A stretch of DNA of 64,000 bases from Daldinia sp. FL1419 (lineage: Eukaryota; Ascomycota; Sordariomycetes; Xylariales; Hypoxylaceae): NCBI GenBank assembly GCA_025201765.1, contig MU623387.1, forward strand, positions 1 through 64,000. Reading direction: 5' to 3'. Within the stretch, counting starts at the first letter, position 1; each line of letters starts with the position of its first letter. Positions 1 through 11,579 of the stretch are shown here, piece after piece. Position numbers and translations under genes: made by a program. Below the pieces are notes generated by a model. It was not told the DNA's origin, searched no databases, and saw only the letters and a program-made list of their open reading frames with translations.

Positions 1-742
1 ATAATATTTAATATATTTAAAAAAACCTTTACATTCTAAAATTCCTATATTAAACTTTATATTTAACTTAAAAATAATTTAATACTTATTAAAGAATTCT
101 AAATATAATTATTTAAATTTATATTTAACTTAAACAATTATAAAATAATTTTAAAAAAAAACCTTATATATATTAATAATTTTTTACATATTAATATTTT
201 ATATTTTAATAATAAAAAATAAAATAATTTAATTTTAACATTTTAATTATATATAATAAGAAAAATTATTATTATAAAAAAACCATATAAAGTATTAAAT
301 ATAAAAAAATTTAATATATTATTTAATAAAGGAATTTTACAATTTGAAATATATAATATATTAATTTATTAAAAAATAACAATTTTTAAATCATAAATAA
401 TCTATAAAATAAAAGGAAAAAATATACTAATACCTTATAAAAAATTAAAGCTTATTATTTAAAATTATAATAATTTTAATAAAAAATTCATTATAATATA
501 TACCCCTACCATCCAAAAGACAAATTAATACCTTATTCTAACCCTAACTCCAATTTTTTAATATTAAGGTATAAAAATTATAATAAAGGATATTATTATA
601 ATATATACCCAATTTAAAATATTTATATAACAAACAATATTTATACAATTACTAATAAAATTAAAAAATAAATATCTTAAAAAAATGTTATTACATATTG
701 TTAAACCATTATATAACTTAATTAAATTAGGGATATATTAAT
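1..742. other. AT-rich, gene-free RIP-type block (left part)
   Basis: Almost only A and T, full of stop codons on both strands, with no open frame of gene length. The base composition and lack of coding potential fit DNA mutated by RIP, as in many ascomycete repeat islands. I recognise no specific element family left of the LTR element. A short GC-richer patch near 505-560 has no recognisable content. Confidence 0.75.
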
Positions 743-924
743 TGTGGGAATATTAGTCATGTGACTATGGTGGTACAAGACCCACTTTAATCCTGTATAT
801 AAACCACATATTCTGATTGTACGATCAGAATACGTATTTATCTTCTACAACCACTTTTTATTGAATTAATACAAATACCCTCACTTTTTACTATTGCATA
901 TAATGGTACCTTATCCATCCAATA
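743..924. repeat. Left LTR (182 bp)
   Basis: Same length as the right LTR, with no gaps. By my reading the two differ at about 10 positions, all transitions, which is what RIP leaves. It has a TATATAA box at 796-802 and, just after it, a hairpin with 11-nt arms and a 6-nt loop (807-834; one arm base altered in this copy). The end reads CCAATA where the right LTR has CCAACA, a CpA-to-TpA change. Confidence 0.85.
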
Positions 925-1020
925 CTAATTAGTGATTGATGATAAGTTAATAGCAACAAATTAATCACAAACCAGCTAGGATGCCCAAAAAGGAGGAGAC
1001 AAGTTTAATAATAAATATAA

Positions 1021-1224
1021 TAACCTTAAAATTTCATATTCCAATATATGGTTTTAAATTTAGGATTTTATGTTCTTATATATGGTTCTAAAAATATTTA
1101 TATTTTATACTAAATTTAAATTTTAATAAAAAGAGGTAAATAATTTTAAAATTTTATATTCTAATATATGGTTTTAAACCTGGAACTTTATGTTATTATG
1201 TATAATTTTGGGAATATCTTATAT
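1021..1224. repeat. Degenerate ~84-bp direct duplication inside the LTR element
   Basis: Segments 1021-1104 and 1141-1224 align without large gaps around the shared core AATATATGGTTTTAAA. Most differences are C/T or G/A. They are 120 bp apart, so this is a spaced duplication in the element interior that also carries the RIP pattern. Confidence 0.65.
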
Positions 1225-1624
1225 TAATTTAGGATTTTTGGAAGGTAGAAACAGTTTTAGCGTTGAATTTATAAGCTGAGATCTATGTTTATCATGTACA
1301 AATAAATAATATTAAAGCTTTTTTTATTGGTGAAATGGTTTTGGGGGAATCTGTATTAATTGAGCTATTTTGTGTCTATTATATATTTATATTTATTACA
1401 ATATTACCTATTAATTAAACCTATATGTCCATCATATACCTATGTTTATAACATGTGCCTATATTTATATTACCACCTGTATTTACAATATTATAAGAAT
1501 TGTTAAGAAAGAACAACAAACACCAAAATCATATTGCAATTTTACCCCACCAGTAAAATAAACCTTAGGCTTTACCTAAAAATTCTTCAACCCCACCCCC
1601 ACCAAAGGTTTTGCCTATCACCAA

Positions 1625-1760
1625 TACCTGAAGAAATAGTAGCTTAGCACTTAAGGAGACAACAACAACTCAACACCTGAAGAGAACAGCAGCTCAACAC
1701 CTAAAGAAACAATAAGCGGCTCCATAAGCACCTTAGCAAGTTCCATAAGTATTTCAACAA
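1625..1760. repeat. Imperfect ~24-bp tandem repeats inside the LTR element
   Basis: About three to four decayed copies of a unit resembling CCTGAAGARACAACAGCTCA follow one another, and a related CCATAAG-containing unit comes next. This is the least AT-rich part of the element interior. It could be a remnant of coding repeats or of a cis-acting region; the sequence does not decide. Confidence 0.5.
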
Positions 1761-2180
1761 ACTCCAGCAATTCCTTAACCATTTACAAAAAGAAAGCCTT
1801 TAAAACGTTCTTAATACCAATTATCTTACAATATAAATAATATCAACCATATCCATTAATTAATTTGAACGAATAATAATTCTTAAAAAAAAAGAATTAT
1901 CAAATAAGATTATATATAAAATCATTATATATTTTAAAATGGTTAATTATTACATTTTTAAGTAAGATTTGCAAAAATAACTAAATTTTTAATTATTTTT
2001 ACATTTTGGGATATATAAATATAAAAAGTTATCAATTTAATTTGATTTAAATAAGAATAAAAGGAGGATCATAATAAGAACTGATCTTGATACGTTTTAA
2101 AACGCTTTAAGATTGTGACCTAGCTGGCGCTCGTACGAAGTAATATCACATGACTTCACGAGAAAAGAAAAAGTTGCCAG

Positions 2181-2362
2181 TGTGGGAATATTAGTCATGT
2201 GATTATGGTGGTACAAGACCCACTTTAATCCTGTATATAAACCACGTATTCTGATTGTACGATCAGAATACGTACTTATCTTCTACAACCACTTTTTACT
2301 GAATTGATACGAATACCCTCACTTTTTACTATTGTATGCAATGGTACCTTATCCATCCAACA
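2181..2362. repeat. Right LTR (182 bp)
   Basis: The better-preserved LTR copy: the hairpin after the TATA box (2245-2272) has perfect 11-bp arms and the terminal CCAACA is intact. It is followed directly by TTAAT, the same five bases that precede the left LTR. Confidence 0.85.
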
Positions 2363-3912
2363 TTAATTTAAAATTTATTTATATTATTATTAATGGGAAT
2401 TTAATATAAAATTATTAATATTTAATCCATACTTATTAATAATAAATATAGTTCTGTTTAAAATTATAAGTTTTTAAATAAATAATATTTTAAATATTAA
2501 TATTATAGAATTTTTAGTAGTAGAAGATAAAATATTTATTAAAGTTGGAATTAAAACACGCCCTCAAAAAATATTAAATATTAAAATTAAAAATTTTAAT
2601 AGTTCATATTTTATTATTTATAAAAAAGATTATAATATAATTATTATATAAAAGGAATAGGCTAAGAAATTTAAATAATTAAATACAAAATTATTAAATA
2701 TAATTAAGAAGTTTATTGAACAGCGGGCATAAAAAACGTATATTTCTTTTATTTGTTAACCTAAGGTGGTTTTTAATTATTTAATAACGGTTTAATATTT
2801 AAAACCAAATTTTAAAAAAATAAAAACCCTTAATACCTAAATTAAATGGTAAATGAATAATTAATTGTGAAGATTTAATTATATTAATTTAAATTTTTAA
2901 AATTTATATTTATATATTTTTATTAATGATTTATTTATGAATAATAAGGATTTAAATTTATAAATTAATTATATTATTATATTAAGTAATAAAGAATTAA
3001 TTAATTAAAATAATAAAATTTAAATTATTAACAATATTATTTATTAATTATCCATTAAATATAAATATATTACCCGGAATATATTCACTAATAAAATCTA
3101 TAAAATGGTCTAAGGTTTTGATGTTGGATATGTTATCTACTATATAATTAATATTATTTTGAAATGTTTTTTATTACCTAAGGCTCTATTAATCCTATAT
3201 ATTAACTTATTTTTTTTATACTAATACCTCATCTAAATAGGTAATATTAATGAAAAAAGGTTAATGATTAATTTGATAATTTTACAATAATTATATAAAA
3301 ATTAAAAGATCAATAATGTTCAATAAATTTACAATATATATAATCCTACAGACGTCATAACAAAAGTATTTCTAAATAAAATTATGCAAACGTTGGTAGA
3401 AAATAATTAAATTAATTTGTAATTAAAAAAATAAATAAAATAAAAATTAAATATTAGATTTATAACATAATTGCAAAAAGAAAATAAAATAAGTAATAAT
3501 TAAATAACTTATATTTTTAATCTGGTATACAACCCTTAAGAAGTACTTATATATCTATTATTATATAAAGATAGGTTTCCTACCTATCTCTCCTAAATAG
3601 CTTTCTTCTTTAAACAATTACAATATACCAATCTTACCTTTATTGTTATTTATTTTATTATTATCTTACTTTTATCTTACATACGTACCTACCAACAGTA
3701 GAATTGTAAATAAATTAAATTTTAATGGGGATAAATTAAGCGGTACCCCAAGAACACACAACTGATGCTTATGCTTACCCCCCATAAGTTTTTCCATGCT
3801 TATGTAACAAAACATCCCCTTATCTGGAATCCGACCGGCTGGATTGATTTGCCTCCACCACGTTAGGTTCCTATACAATTACGGATACTAACCTCTAAAT
3901 CACTACCTATCT
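2363..3912. other. AT-rich gene-free block (right part) with a sharp edge
   Basis: The same AT-dominated, stop-rich sequence continues to about 3700. Composition then changes within roughly 200 bp to ordinary genic DNA directly before the FAS1 gene. No open frame in this stretch looks like a protein. A short ORF near 3672-3878 on the minus strand has no recognisable content. Confidence 0.7.
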
Positions 3913-4634
3913 TTGTACACAGTTCCTAGAAAGATGAAACCTTTAGCATTACTTTATATTCAACTACTAGCAACAGCAGCATCCGCCCAAAACATCGCTT
4001 TGCCGTATGGTATACACTCGAAACCTAAAATGCCTAACCCTCAGAAGCCCCTCATGGACATCGGTCCCGTCATGCCACCGTCGGAACAACCCGAAGGCTC
4101 TGAACGGTCGCCTCCTCAAGGAGGAGTACTTATCTCTGATGTGATGGGTCGAGATCGTAGTATTAACATATTCGCTGGATTTACCCGCGATATCGCTTCG
4201 ATATCTTCCCGTCTTGACGACTCGTCAAAAAATAGCACCGTCCTTGCCCCGCGAAATTCGGCTGTCGAGAACCTACCACGCAAACCCTGGGAAGACCCCA
4301 AGGACTACGACGCGCTCGGCGCGAATGCATACGAGGGCGAGGACGGACAGGATAGGGCTCACAGAAACCTAAGGAGGTTCGTGGAAGCACATGTAGTCTC
4401 CGCCAGCCCTTGGCAAGAGGGGGAAAAAGTTAAGACGTTACTCGACGGGGATAGAGAAATATGGTGGGAGATGAAAGAAGGTGTAAGAGTTGTAAGTCGT
4501 CCCGAAATACTGTCGGCTAATATACACGCTAACGATCTTAGATTCAACCTGACGGGATCCAAGTAAATAGCATTGCGAGCCGAGTCGGGAATGGAGAGCT
4601 ATGGATTTTGAACGGGGTACGGAATTACGCTTAG
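3913..4634 (+). CDS. FAS1 (fasciclin) domain secreted protein
   Basis: Two exons, 3913-4491 and 4542-4634, give 223 aa. The 50-bp intron has a GTAAGT donor, a GCTAAC branch site and a TTAG acceptor. Reading through it would stop at 4566 and lose the true C-terminus, which ends NGELWILNGVRNYA, the usual close of fungal FAS1 proteins. The N-terminus has a signal peptide (hydrophobic core about residues 9-25, cleavage after ASA). Translation may start at Met8 (3934), which gives a cleaner signal. The FAS1 fold begins near GVLISDVMG and includes an FVEAHVVS segment resembling the conserved H-box region. FAS1 proteins are usually extracellular or vacuolar adhesion-type proteins; the specific role here is unknown. 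It is the first gene beside the AT-rich block and shows no disabling mutations. Confidence 0.85.
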
Positions 4635-5838
4635 GCACTAGAGACATACTAAGTAGTACTTGTAATATGCGTAGCAGCAGCTGCCACTTTCCAATTTTCG
4701 TTGCGGTACATAGTTGTAGTTTTATAACGTAATTCCGAGGCGATGGGGTAAATGGAGTTAAGGAGGATACAATCTACGAATACGGATGACTTATGGGTCT
4801 ACCGCTGAGGCCTCTTATTTCTAAGTTTATACCTGGCCTTGGAAAATTAGCTATCAGCTGGCGGATACGGTTGGATTCGGGTTGTTTAATAGGTATCTTA
4901 TACTTACGCGACGAAGTGTAGCAAGATAAGAGTTAAAACATTTAGCTTTAACTATCTAATAATATGTTTTGACTATTAGTTAACTATAACCACGCAATGA
5001 CAACCTTAGTATGTAAGAAATAGCTATAAATAATATTGGGCCACGTATTTTGTTCCTATATGCTTCTCTCCTATAATGAGGTAGTTTATAATATTGTTTG
5101 CTCAACCAAGCTTCTTAGCAATCTGATAGCTTTGATGATGGATTACGTACCTAGGTACCTAGGTAATATGGCAAACACGGGAGGTTTCGTATTGATTGAT
5201 AAGCAAATAGATAGCAAAACGCGATTTTCAATGTCTCTTCAAAGTTCATCTGATACGAGGCTAGATGAATTATATTGCTTCACTATCGTCATAAGTGAAG
5301 AAGAATAACCAATTAGAGTTTCCATGACCGAGGTCGGTATTGGCGCGTATTTGATTACATAGTACATAGCTCAAGAACCTCCACTTAATACTAAACTAAA
5401 TTTGGAGCAATAAGAAACCTACCTCCCCTCTTATCTCCATGTGACCTGCGTAATAAAATAAAGAGGGCCACTTTGTTCGTTATCGGCCGCCGCTGATCGC
5501 ACGGCAGAAACCTTGTCTCCAAGCTGTCGCGGCTTGATCTCATTTAGCTTTTTCCTCTCCAACAGAACTTATAAAAGACATCATTCTGTAACGCGCTCTG
5601 TTTTGTCTGGTAAAACGTTATCCATGTAGAAAGTAAGTCGAGTCCTGTTACCGAAGAGCGCGACTTTACCCTTCTCCTTTTTCTTGGATGGACGGCTTCT
5701 AAAGTTGGCTCTTTGAATTGTCGATCTCCTGACTGGCTTCGTTGGGCTTCGCTCCCAACCACGCGCGCATTTCAAAACACATTGCGAATCGGTTTAGCTA
5801 ACACATCTCAACTCTCAGGTTCGCGCTATTAAAGCGAA
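4635..5838. other. Intergenic region, FAS1 3' side and SIN3 promoter
   Basis: No supportable gene. A 90-codon open frame at 5036-5308 has no recognisable content. A perfect 18-bp palindrome TACCTAGGTACCTAGGTA lies at 5148-5165. The last 350 bp are presumably the SIN3 promoter and leader. Confidence 0.6.
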
Positions 5839-8800
5839 ATGAACTCCCATCCCGAGGAAATGTCGCACCGCGACCGCGAGTCGGCCGAGCGACATCAGAG
5901 GGATCAATTCCCTGCTGGGACTCCCCGCCAAAGCAATACCGCGTCCTTACAAATTCATCAACCCGTCGCCTCGCGACTACCCGGTGCCATCCATAGTCCT
6001 GGAGGTCTTCTAGCGACCCATGGAGGCTCGGGACCACCTATTCCTCTCGGTGCTCCTTCCGGCCCCGTAAACACGTTTGGTGGCCCATTGCAAGCTGAGC
6101 CGAGCCGTCCACTTCCTCATAACGCCCAAAATGCATCAAACCAGATGTTCGGAGCCATAGGCGGTCATAATCAGGGCCCTCCTGGATCTTCGGGGCCTGC
6201 AGCACATATATTTGGGGGTCCGCTTCAACAAGAAGGGAATCGAACCTCGCAGGGTATACCATTTGGCGGTAGTGGTGCTGGGATGCCAGGAGGTCACCCA
6301 ATCCCCAGCGGTGGTGCTAGTGGTATGCCGCAGGCGCAGCAACCTATCCTTAATGTAAGTCTAATACAATTATCATACAGTCCCCTATCATACCGAGATC
6401 TTATAGAGTGGACTTATCCGAGCTCCTGTTTTTTTCGTGTGTTCGTTCGTTGTCTCTTTATGTGGGACGGATAGTTGCTGCTCCCGCCGCTAGGCATATA
6501 TTCATTTTACACTATTTACACTATTAACACTATTAACACCATTACCATTTATTATACACTTACCCTAACATTTTACCTACTCCCTTACTCGGACATCTTT
6601 CCAAGACTCCATGAATAGTACATGGGCAACAAGTTCTCTAGAGCCTCCTGGGGTTATTAATAGCCACAGTTGATTTTTTATTTTTATTTTTATTTTATTA
6701 ATATTCGCATCTAATCGCTTGCGCATACCAAATTCCGATTGTCTGTCTGCTTGATGCACTAATGTATAGTCTTCTCAGGACGCCCTCAGTTACCTAGACC
6801 AGGTCAAGGTGCAATTTGCCGACCAGCCGGACGTGTATAATAAATTCCTCGATATCATGAAAGACTTCAAGAGTCAAACGTTAGTTGGCATACCAAATTA
6901 AATAAATAAATACGATGAGTATAAGCTGACCCGAGCGCTAGAATTGACACGCCTGGTGTCATCAACCGCGTATCAGAACTTTTCGCCGGCCATCCAAATC
7001 TGATTCAAGGTTTTAACACCTTTCTACCTCCGGGATACAGAATCGAATGCGGCGCGGGAAATGATCCGAATACAATTCGCGTTACTACGCCCATGGGAAC
7101 AACAGTTCAGTCTATCACGGGTAGAGCGAATCAAGGCGACGGTGCGCATGGCCAACCGGGAACGAACGGGCCTTTTTTCAACCACCGTACGAGCAATTGG
7201 CAACAGCAACACCCGCAGCCGCAGCACAGTATCGAAAGCCCCGAAGCTTCTTTCAGCGCCCCCGCGTCAAACGGTCCGAGCTTGTTCAGAGCCGCTCAAG
7301 CTCAAGCTTCGGAGTTCGACAATCCAAATGCAGGAAACCCACAACAGCGTGGCACATCCCAGATGCAAAATAATTCAACTACGCCCAACGCGCCTTCGAC
7401 CCGTAACGCCTTAACACCAACTCCAGGTGGTTCGCAAGGGGGACCTGGCAGTGGGAATCAGCAGGCAAATATTGAAAAGCGTGGACCGGTTGAATTTAAT
7501 CATGCCATTAGCTACGTGAATAAAATCAAGGTAAGTTCTTAACTCGAGAGCACATGGACAAACAGTGACTTTTAACCCCACAAAAATTTGCACGGTGGAA
7601 TTACTCGAACAAAAATTGCTAACTTATGTGCACTTAGAACCGTTTCCAAGATAAACCAGAAATCTACAAGCAATTTCTCGAAATTTTACAGACCTACCAG
7701 CGAGAACAGAAACCGATTCAAGACGTCTACGCTCAAGTTACCACCCTATTTAATACGGCTCCCGACCTTTTAGAGGATTTTAAACAATTCCTACCGGAGT
7801 CCGCGGCTTCGAACAAAGCCAACGGTGCGAAATCCGAAGACGTGTTCGCCATGACTGGCCTCACTCAGACCACGCCGCAGCCTGGGCATAACATGAGAGA
7901 CGGCCAGAAGATGCCTCCCGTCGGAAACTTTGCGCCTCCCGCTAGCGCGAGTAAGGATAATAAAAAACGGCCTCGCAACGAGAAGCAGGCCGCGCCTCCT
8001 GCACCTCCTGCTTCCGACAGCCCTGCCCCCGGATCGCGGTCGATTCCCGGAGTAGGCCCCATCAGCAAGCGACCGAAGCTCAACCACAAGCCTTTGCCCG
8101 CGGACGTCCAATCTATCGAGCCCACTCTTACGCCAGTTCTTCCCGAACCTCTTCCTCCCACATCATCAGCGAACGCGACGGCCGACGAATTAGGATTCTT
8201 CGAGAAAGTGAAGAAGTACATCGGAAATCGGTCCACCATGAACGAATTTTTGAAGCTCTGCAACATGTACTCGCAGAGTTTGATCGATACTAATGATCTC
8301 GTTCACAAATCTAGCCAGTTTATCGGAGGCAACGCAGAGCTCATGGGCTGGTTCAAAAATTTTGTAGGATACGAAGGCCTCGATGAAATCATCGAGAACA
8401 GGCCTAGGCCACCTACAGAGAAAGTCTCGCTAAGCAACTGTCGGGCTATTGGACCAAGCTATAGGTTATTACCTCGTCGAGTAAGTTGTCTACTTTGGAG
8501 AGTAATGCCATTCGCTAATAGTATCGTAGGAAAAGCTCAAGCCGTGCGGCGGCCGGGACGAGATGTGCAACGCGGTTCTTAATGACGAATGGGCATCCCA
8601 TCCTACTTGGGCTTCGGAAGATTCGGGCTTTGTTGCTCATCGAAAGAACGCCTTCGAGGAAGGCCTCCATCGCATCGAAGAGGAGCGCCATGATTACGAT
8701 TTTAATATTGAGGCCAACGTCAAATGTATTCAGCTGCTTGAGCCTATTGCTCAGCAGATGCTGAACTTGACTCCTCAGGAAAGAGAGACATTCCAGATGC

Positions 8801-10843
8801 CAGCGGGGGTCGGCGGATCTAGCACCTCTATCTTTAAGCGTGTCCTTAAGAAGATCTACGGTAACGAGAAAGGTCTTGATGTTGTCAGTGATATGTTTAC
8901 GGATCCATTTGCTGTTGTTCCTGTCGTCCTTGCGCGGCTTAAGCAGAAGGATGAGGAATGGCGATTCACACAGAGGGAATGGGAGAAGGTATGGCAAGCC
9001 CAGACAGAGATCATGCATCTCAAGAGTCTCGATCACATGGGTATCCAAGTTAAGCAGAACGACAAACGGAACCTCTCTGCCAAGCACCTGGTGGATGTCA
9101 TTAAGACGAAACACGAAGAACAGCGGCGCTTGCGCAGCTCGAAGAACAAAGTTCCTCGGTATCAGTTCTCGTACGAGCTAAGCGACCAAGAGGTCATCTT
9201 AGACCTACTCCGATTCATGGTCCTCTATGGTACAAATAATGGCCACCATAGCGCTTCCGAGAAGGAACGGATCGTTGAGTTTTTCGAGTGGTTTATCCCG
9301 CGTTTCTTCGAGTTGCCGGAAGAGAAAGTCCAAGACCGTCTCCATGATATTGATCGCGAGTCTGGTGAAGAAGATGCCGAGGAACAGCTTCCTGCAGAGC
9401 TGACCAATGGCCGCTCCCGACGCAACGGGAAGAGATCTGACTTGCTCCGGGGCGTTTTAGATCCCGGCCGTAACGGTGCCAAGACTAGGACCCAAAAGGA
9501 GGATAGCGCCGCGTCTGGTAGCAAAGAAACCACTCCGGACGCTGGATCTGCAAATGAAGAAGAGATGGCGGATGCCCCAGAGGAATCTCTCCCCGCCGAA
9601 CAATCCAATGAGCGATGGCTGCCAATAGTACCTCGAGCGACGGTCGTGAAAGGCGACAATCCCCTTCTAGATACTGACGGGGAATTGAAAGCTGACGGGC
9701 TCTTCCCTCGCCCGTGGTACAATTTCTTTTGCAACCAGACCATTTACGTATTCTTTACCGTCTTCCAGACTCTCTACAAGCGTCTCAAGGATGTCAAGGA
9801 GAGTAAGGAGAGCGTCTTGCAAGAAATCGCTAGGTCAAAGAGCAAGAAGCCTGCAAAGGAACTGGGCATTGCTATCAATGAGCTCAACTACTTTGATGAG
9901 AACGAGCCAGCGTCATTCTGGCCTAAGACGGTTGAGCTTATCGAGGATTATATCACCGGAGAGATTGACGAGAACCGTTACCAGGAAGTACTTCGCCACT
10001 ATTACCTTAAGAAAGGCTGGACTCTCTATACTATTCAGGATCTTTTGAAAACGCTGTGTCGTCTCTCTTTGACGTGTACTAGTCCCGACTCGAAAGAGAA
10101 GACACCGGATCTTATCCATCATTTCCTAAACGACCGTCGCAATGACGTGACCAGCTACCAAACCGAGATCAGCGCTCGCAAGTATGCTGAGAAGTGTATT
10201 AAGGACGGCGATATGTTTGTCATTTGCTGGGTAAGTCTTATTTTGTCTAGACTATGTCCGTTTCGTGCCTAACCACTACCTATAGTTCCCGAAAAAGGGC
10301 GAAGCGACAACCCGCTGGTTACAGCGCGACGAGACGACATTTTACATGGACGAGATGGAACTATGTGACAGGTGGCAGTATTACATCTCGTCATACATGC
10401 GCGTAGAGCCTACTGAAGGGGTGCCTCGTTCCCGCCTTCAAAAGACTGTCCTTGCTCGCAATTTGCCATCAACCGAAGCCGATTCCGACGACGGCAATGT
10501 GCCAAAGCCTCTTATGTACAATGAAGGCTTAATATTACGCATCTGCCTCAACTCCAATAAGATCGTCTGGGAAAAGGACACGTCCGAATTCTTTGTCTAT
10601 TCTACCGAACCTGAGGACGACAAGGACAAGGTTGCAGTTGAGGAATACCGCCGTGCCATCACCGAGCATCGCGAACAGCGTTTCCGGGAAAAGATGATCA
10701 TGAACAACGCTTGGATGCGAGGGATGAGCCAGGACGAAGTTCAGAAGGTCAACGAGAACTTCCAGAAGTGGTTCAAGGATGGCATTTCGCCCAACACTAA
10801 CGGCCGAGGAGAAGACGGCGAGAACATGGAAGGGTTGGAATAA
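5839..10843 (+). CDS. SIN3: SIN3 histone deacetylase complex scaffold
   Basis: Six exons: 5839-6354, 6779-6879, 6942-7530, 7638-8480, 8530-10230, 10286-10843; all junction phases agree and give 1435 aa. After a Gly/Pro/Gln-rich N-terminus (1-172) come PAH1 (about 173-235, starting DALSYLDQVK), a disordered Gln/Asn linker, PAH2 (about 389-455, NHAISYVNKIK), PAH3 (about 586-650), the HDAC-interaction domain (from about 657, SLSNC...GPSYRLLP then NDEWASHPTW) and the Sin3 C-terminal domain (from about 1045, LFPRPWYNFF). SIN3 binds sequence-specific repressors through the PAH domains and holds RPD3-type deacetylase in the nucleus. PAH1 is split across exons 2-3 and PAH2 across exons 3-4. The first intron (424 bp) is long for this gene and holds simple repeats. 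Length and domain order are normal for filamentous fungi. Confidence 0.96.
6509..6700. repeat. Simple repeats in SIN3 intron 1
   Basis: An ACACTATTA-like nonamer is repeated about four times (6509-6546), and a run of T-rich TTTTA units lies at about 6672-6700. Both are inside the 424-bp first intron and have no coding sense. Confidence 0.6.
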
Positions 10844-11579
10844 GCGGGCGTCCTCTTCGCTTGCGCGCGAGCCCTTAGCTACCTGAAGCTAAGAATCCCC
10901 GCCCCAGGAGTAATTAGACGGTGATGAGATTTGATTACGCATATGCATAAAAGCATTACGACTGGCGCTGGGGCGTTGGGACTTTTGAGAGGTTATCTTA
11001 CCTTCTTGGAAGACCGCCTTTTCTTTTTCAATATTATTTACATATGCGCACTCAAGGCCGGATAAGTCGGATCAGCCGGATAAGATGGTGCTTTCATTGT
11101 GCTTTTCTTATTAGCCTGTATTATAGATATGCTCATCAACATCGAAAGTGCTCTTGTATGTATTAATGGCTGTTCAGCTATCTCGTATGTGTGATGTTAT
11201 GATTCTTATGATTCTTATCGCACTTGCCGAAACAGAAGTCTAGAATAGCGTTATACTTTAGCACATCACGAAGAATACCAGTTGGTTTATCAGGCTTATG
11301 GGGATTTTCAGAATTGTAGAATTACTACCTGGGCTAAACTACCTAGGTAGGTCGGGTATGCATTAAATATCTTTATTCTCCCCATTCCCGAGCCAAGCGC
11401 TCTTCGATAGTTTGCGTGTTTCTTCTTTTAATTAATCCACGTTTATATATTTTAGTGGTTACAAAGTCATACGCCTTCTAACGTGGCATCATTACTCGGG
11501 TAGATCCATACGCGCCCACTCATTATATTCGTGAATCCCGTCTAGGGCGGATTACCGCCTCTTCCCCGCCTTCATATAG
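10844..11579. other. Convergent 3' intergenic region SIN3/ERG10
   Basis: Holds the 3' ends of two facing genes. Nothing gene-like is seen. A TACCTAGGTAGGT run lies at 11340-11352, and the sequence is otherwise unremarkable. Confidence 0.6.

Larger units (their letters stand above)
743..2362. mobile_element. Short Ty1/copia-type LTR element, non-coding, RIP-mutated
   Basis: Two 182-bp direct repeats (743-924 and 2181-2362) bound an interior of about 1.26 kb. The right copy starts TGTGGGA and ends TCCAACA, close to the TGTTGGA...TCCAACA inverted termini of fungal copia LTRs. The five bases before the left repeat and after the right repeat are both TTAAT (738-742, 2363-2367), so the whole unit looks like a single insertion with its target duplication. 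A purine run (about 2160-2173) lies just before the right LTR, where a polypurine tract belongs. The interior has no open frame for gag or pol and is far too short for a full copia element. It is therefore an internally deleted or non-autonomous (TRIM-like) copy. I could not match the primer-binding site after 924 to a tRNA. Confidence 0.85.

Noticed and set aside
35..740. Telomere or subtelomere repeats in the AT-rich block
   Set aside because: Only isolated CCCTAA-like words (near 540); no tandem TTAGGG array.
5036..5308. 90-codon plus-strand ORF between FAS1 and SIN3
   Set aside because: No motif or signal peptide, and it includes the TACCTAGG palindrome; looks like chance.
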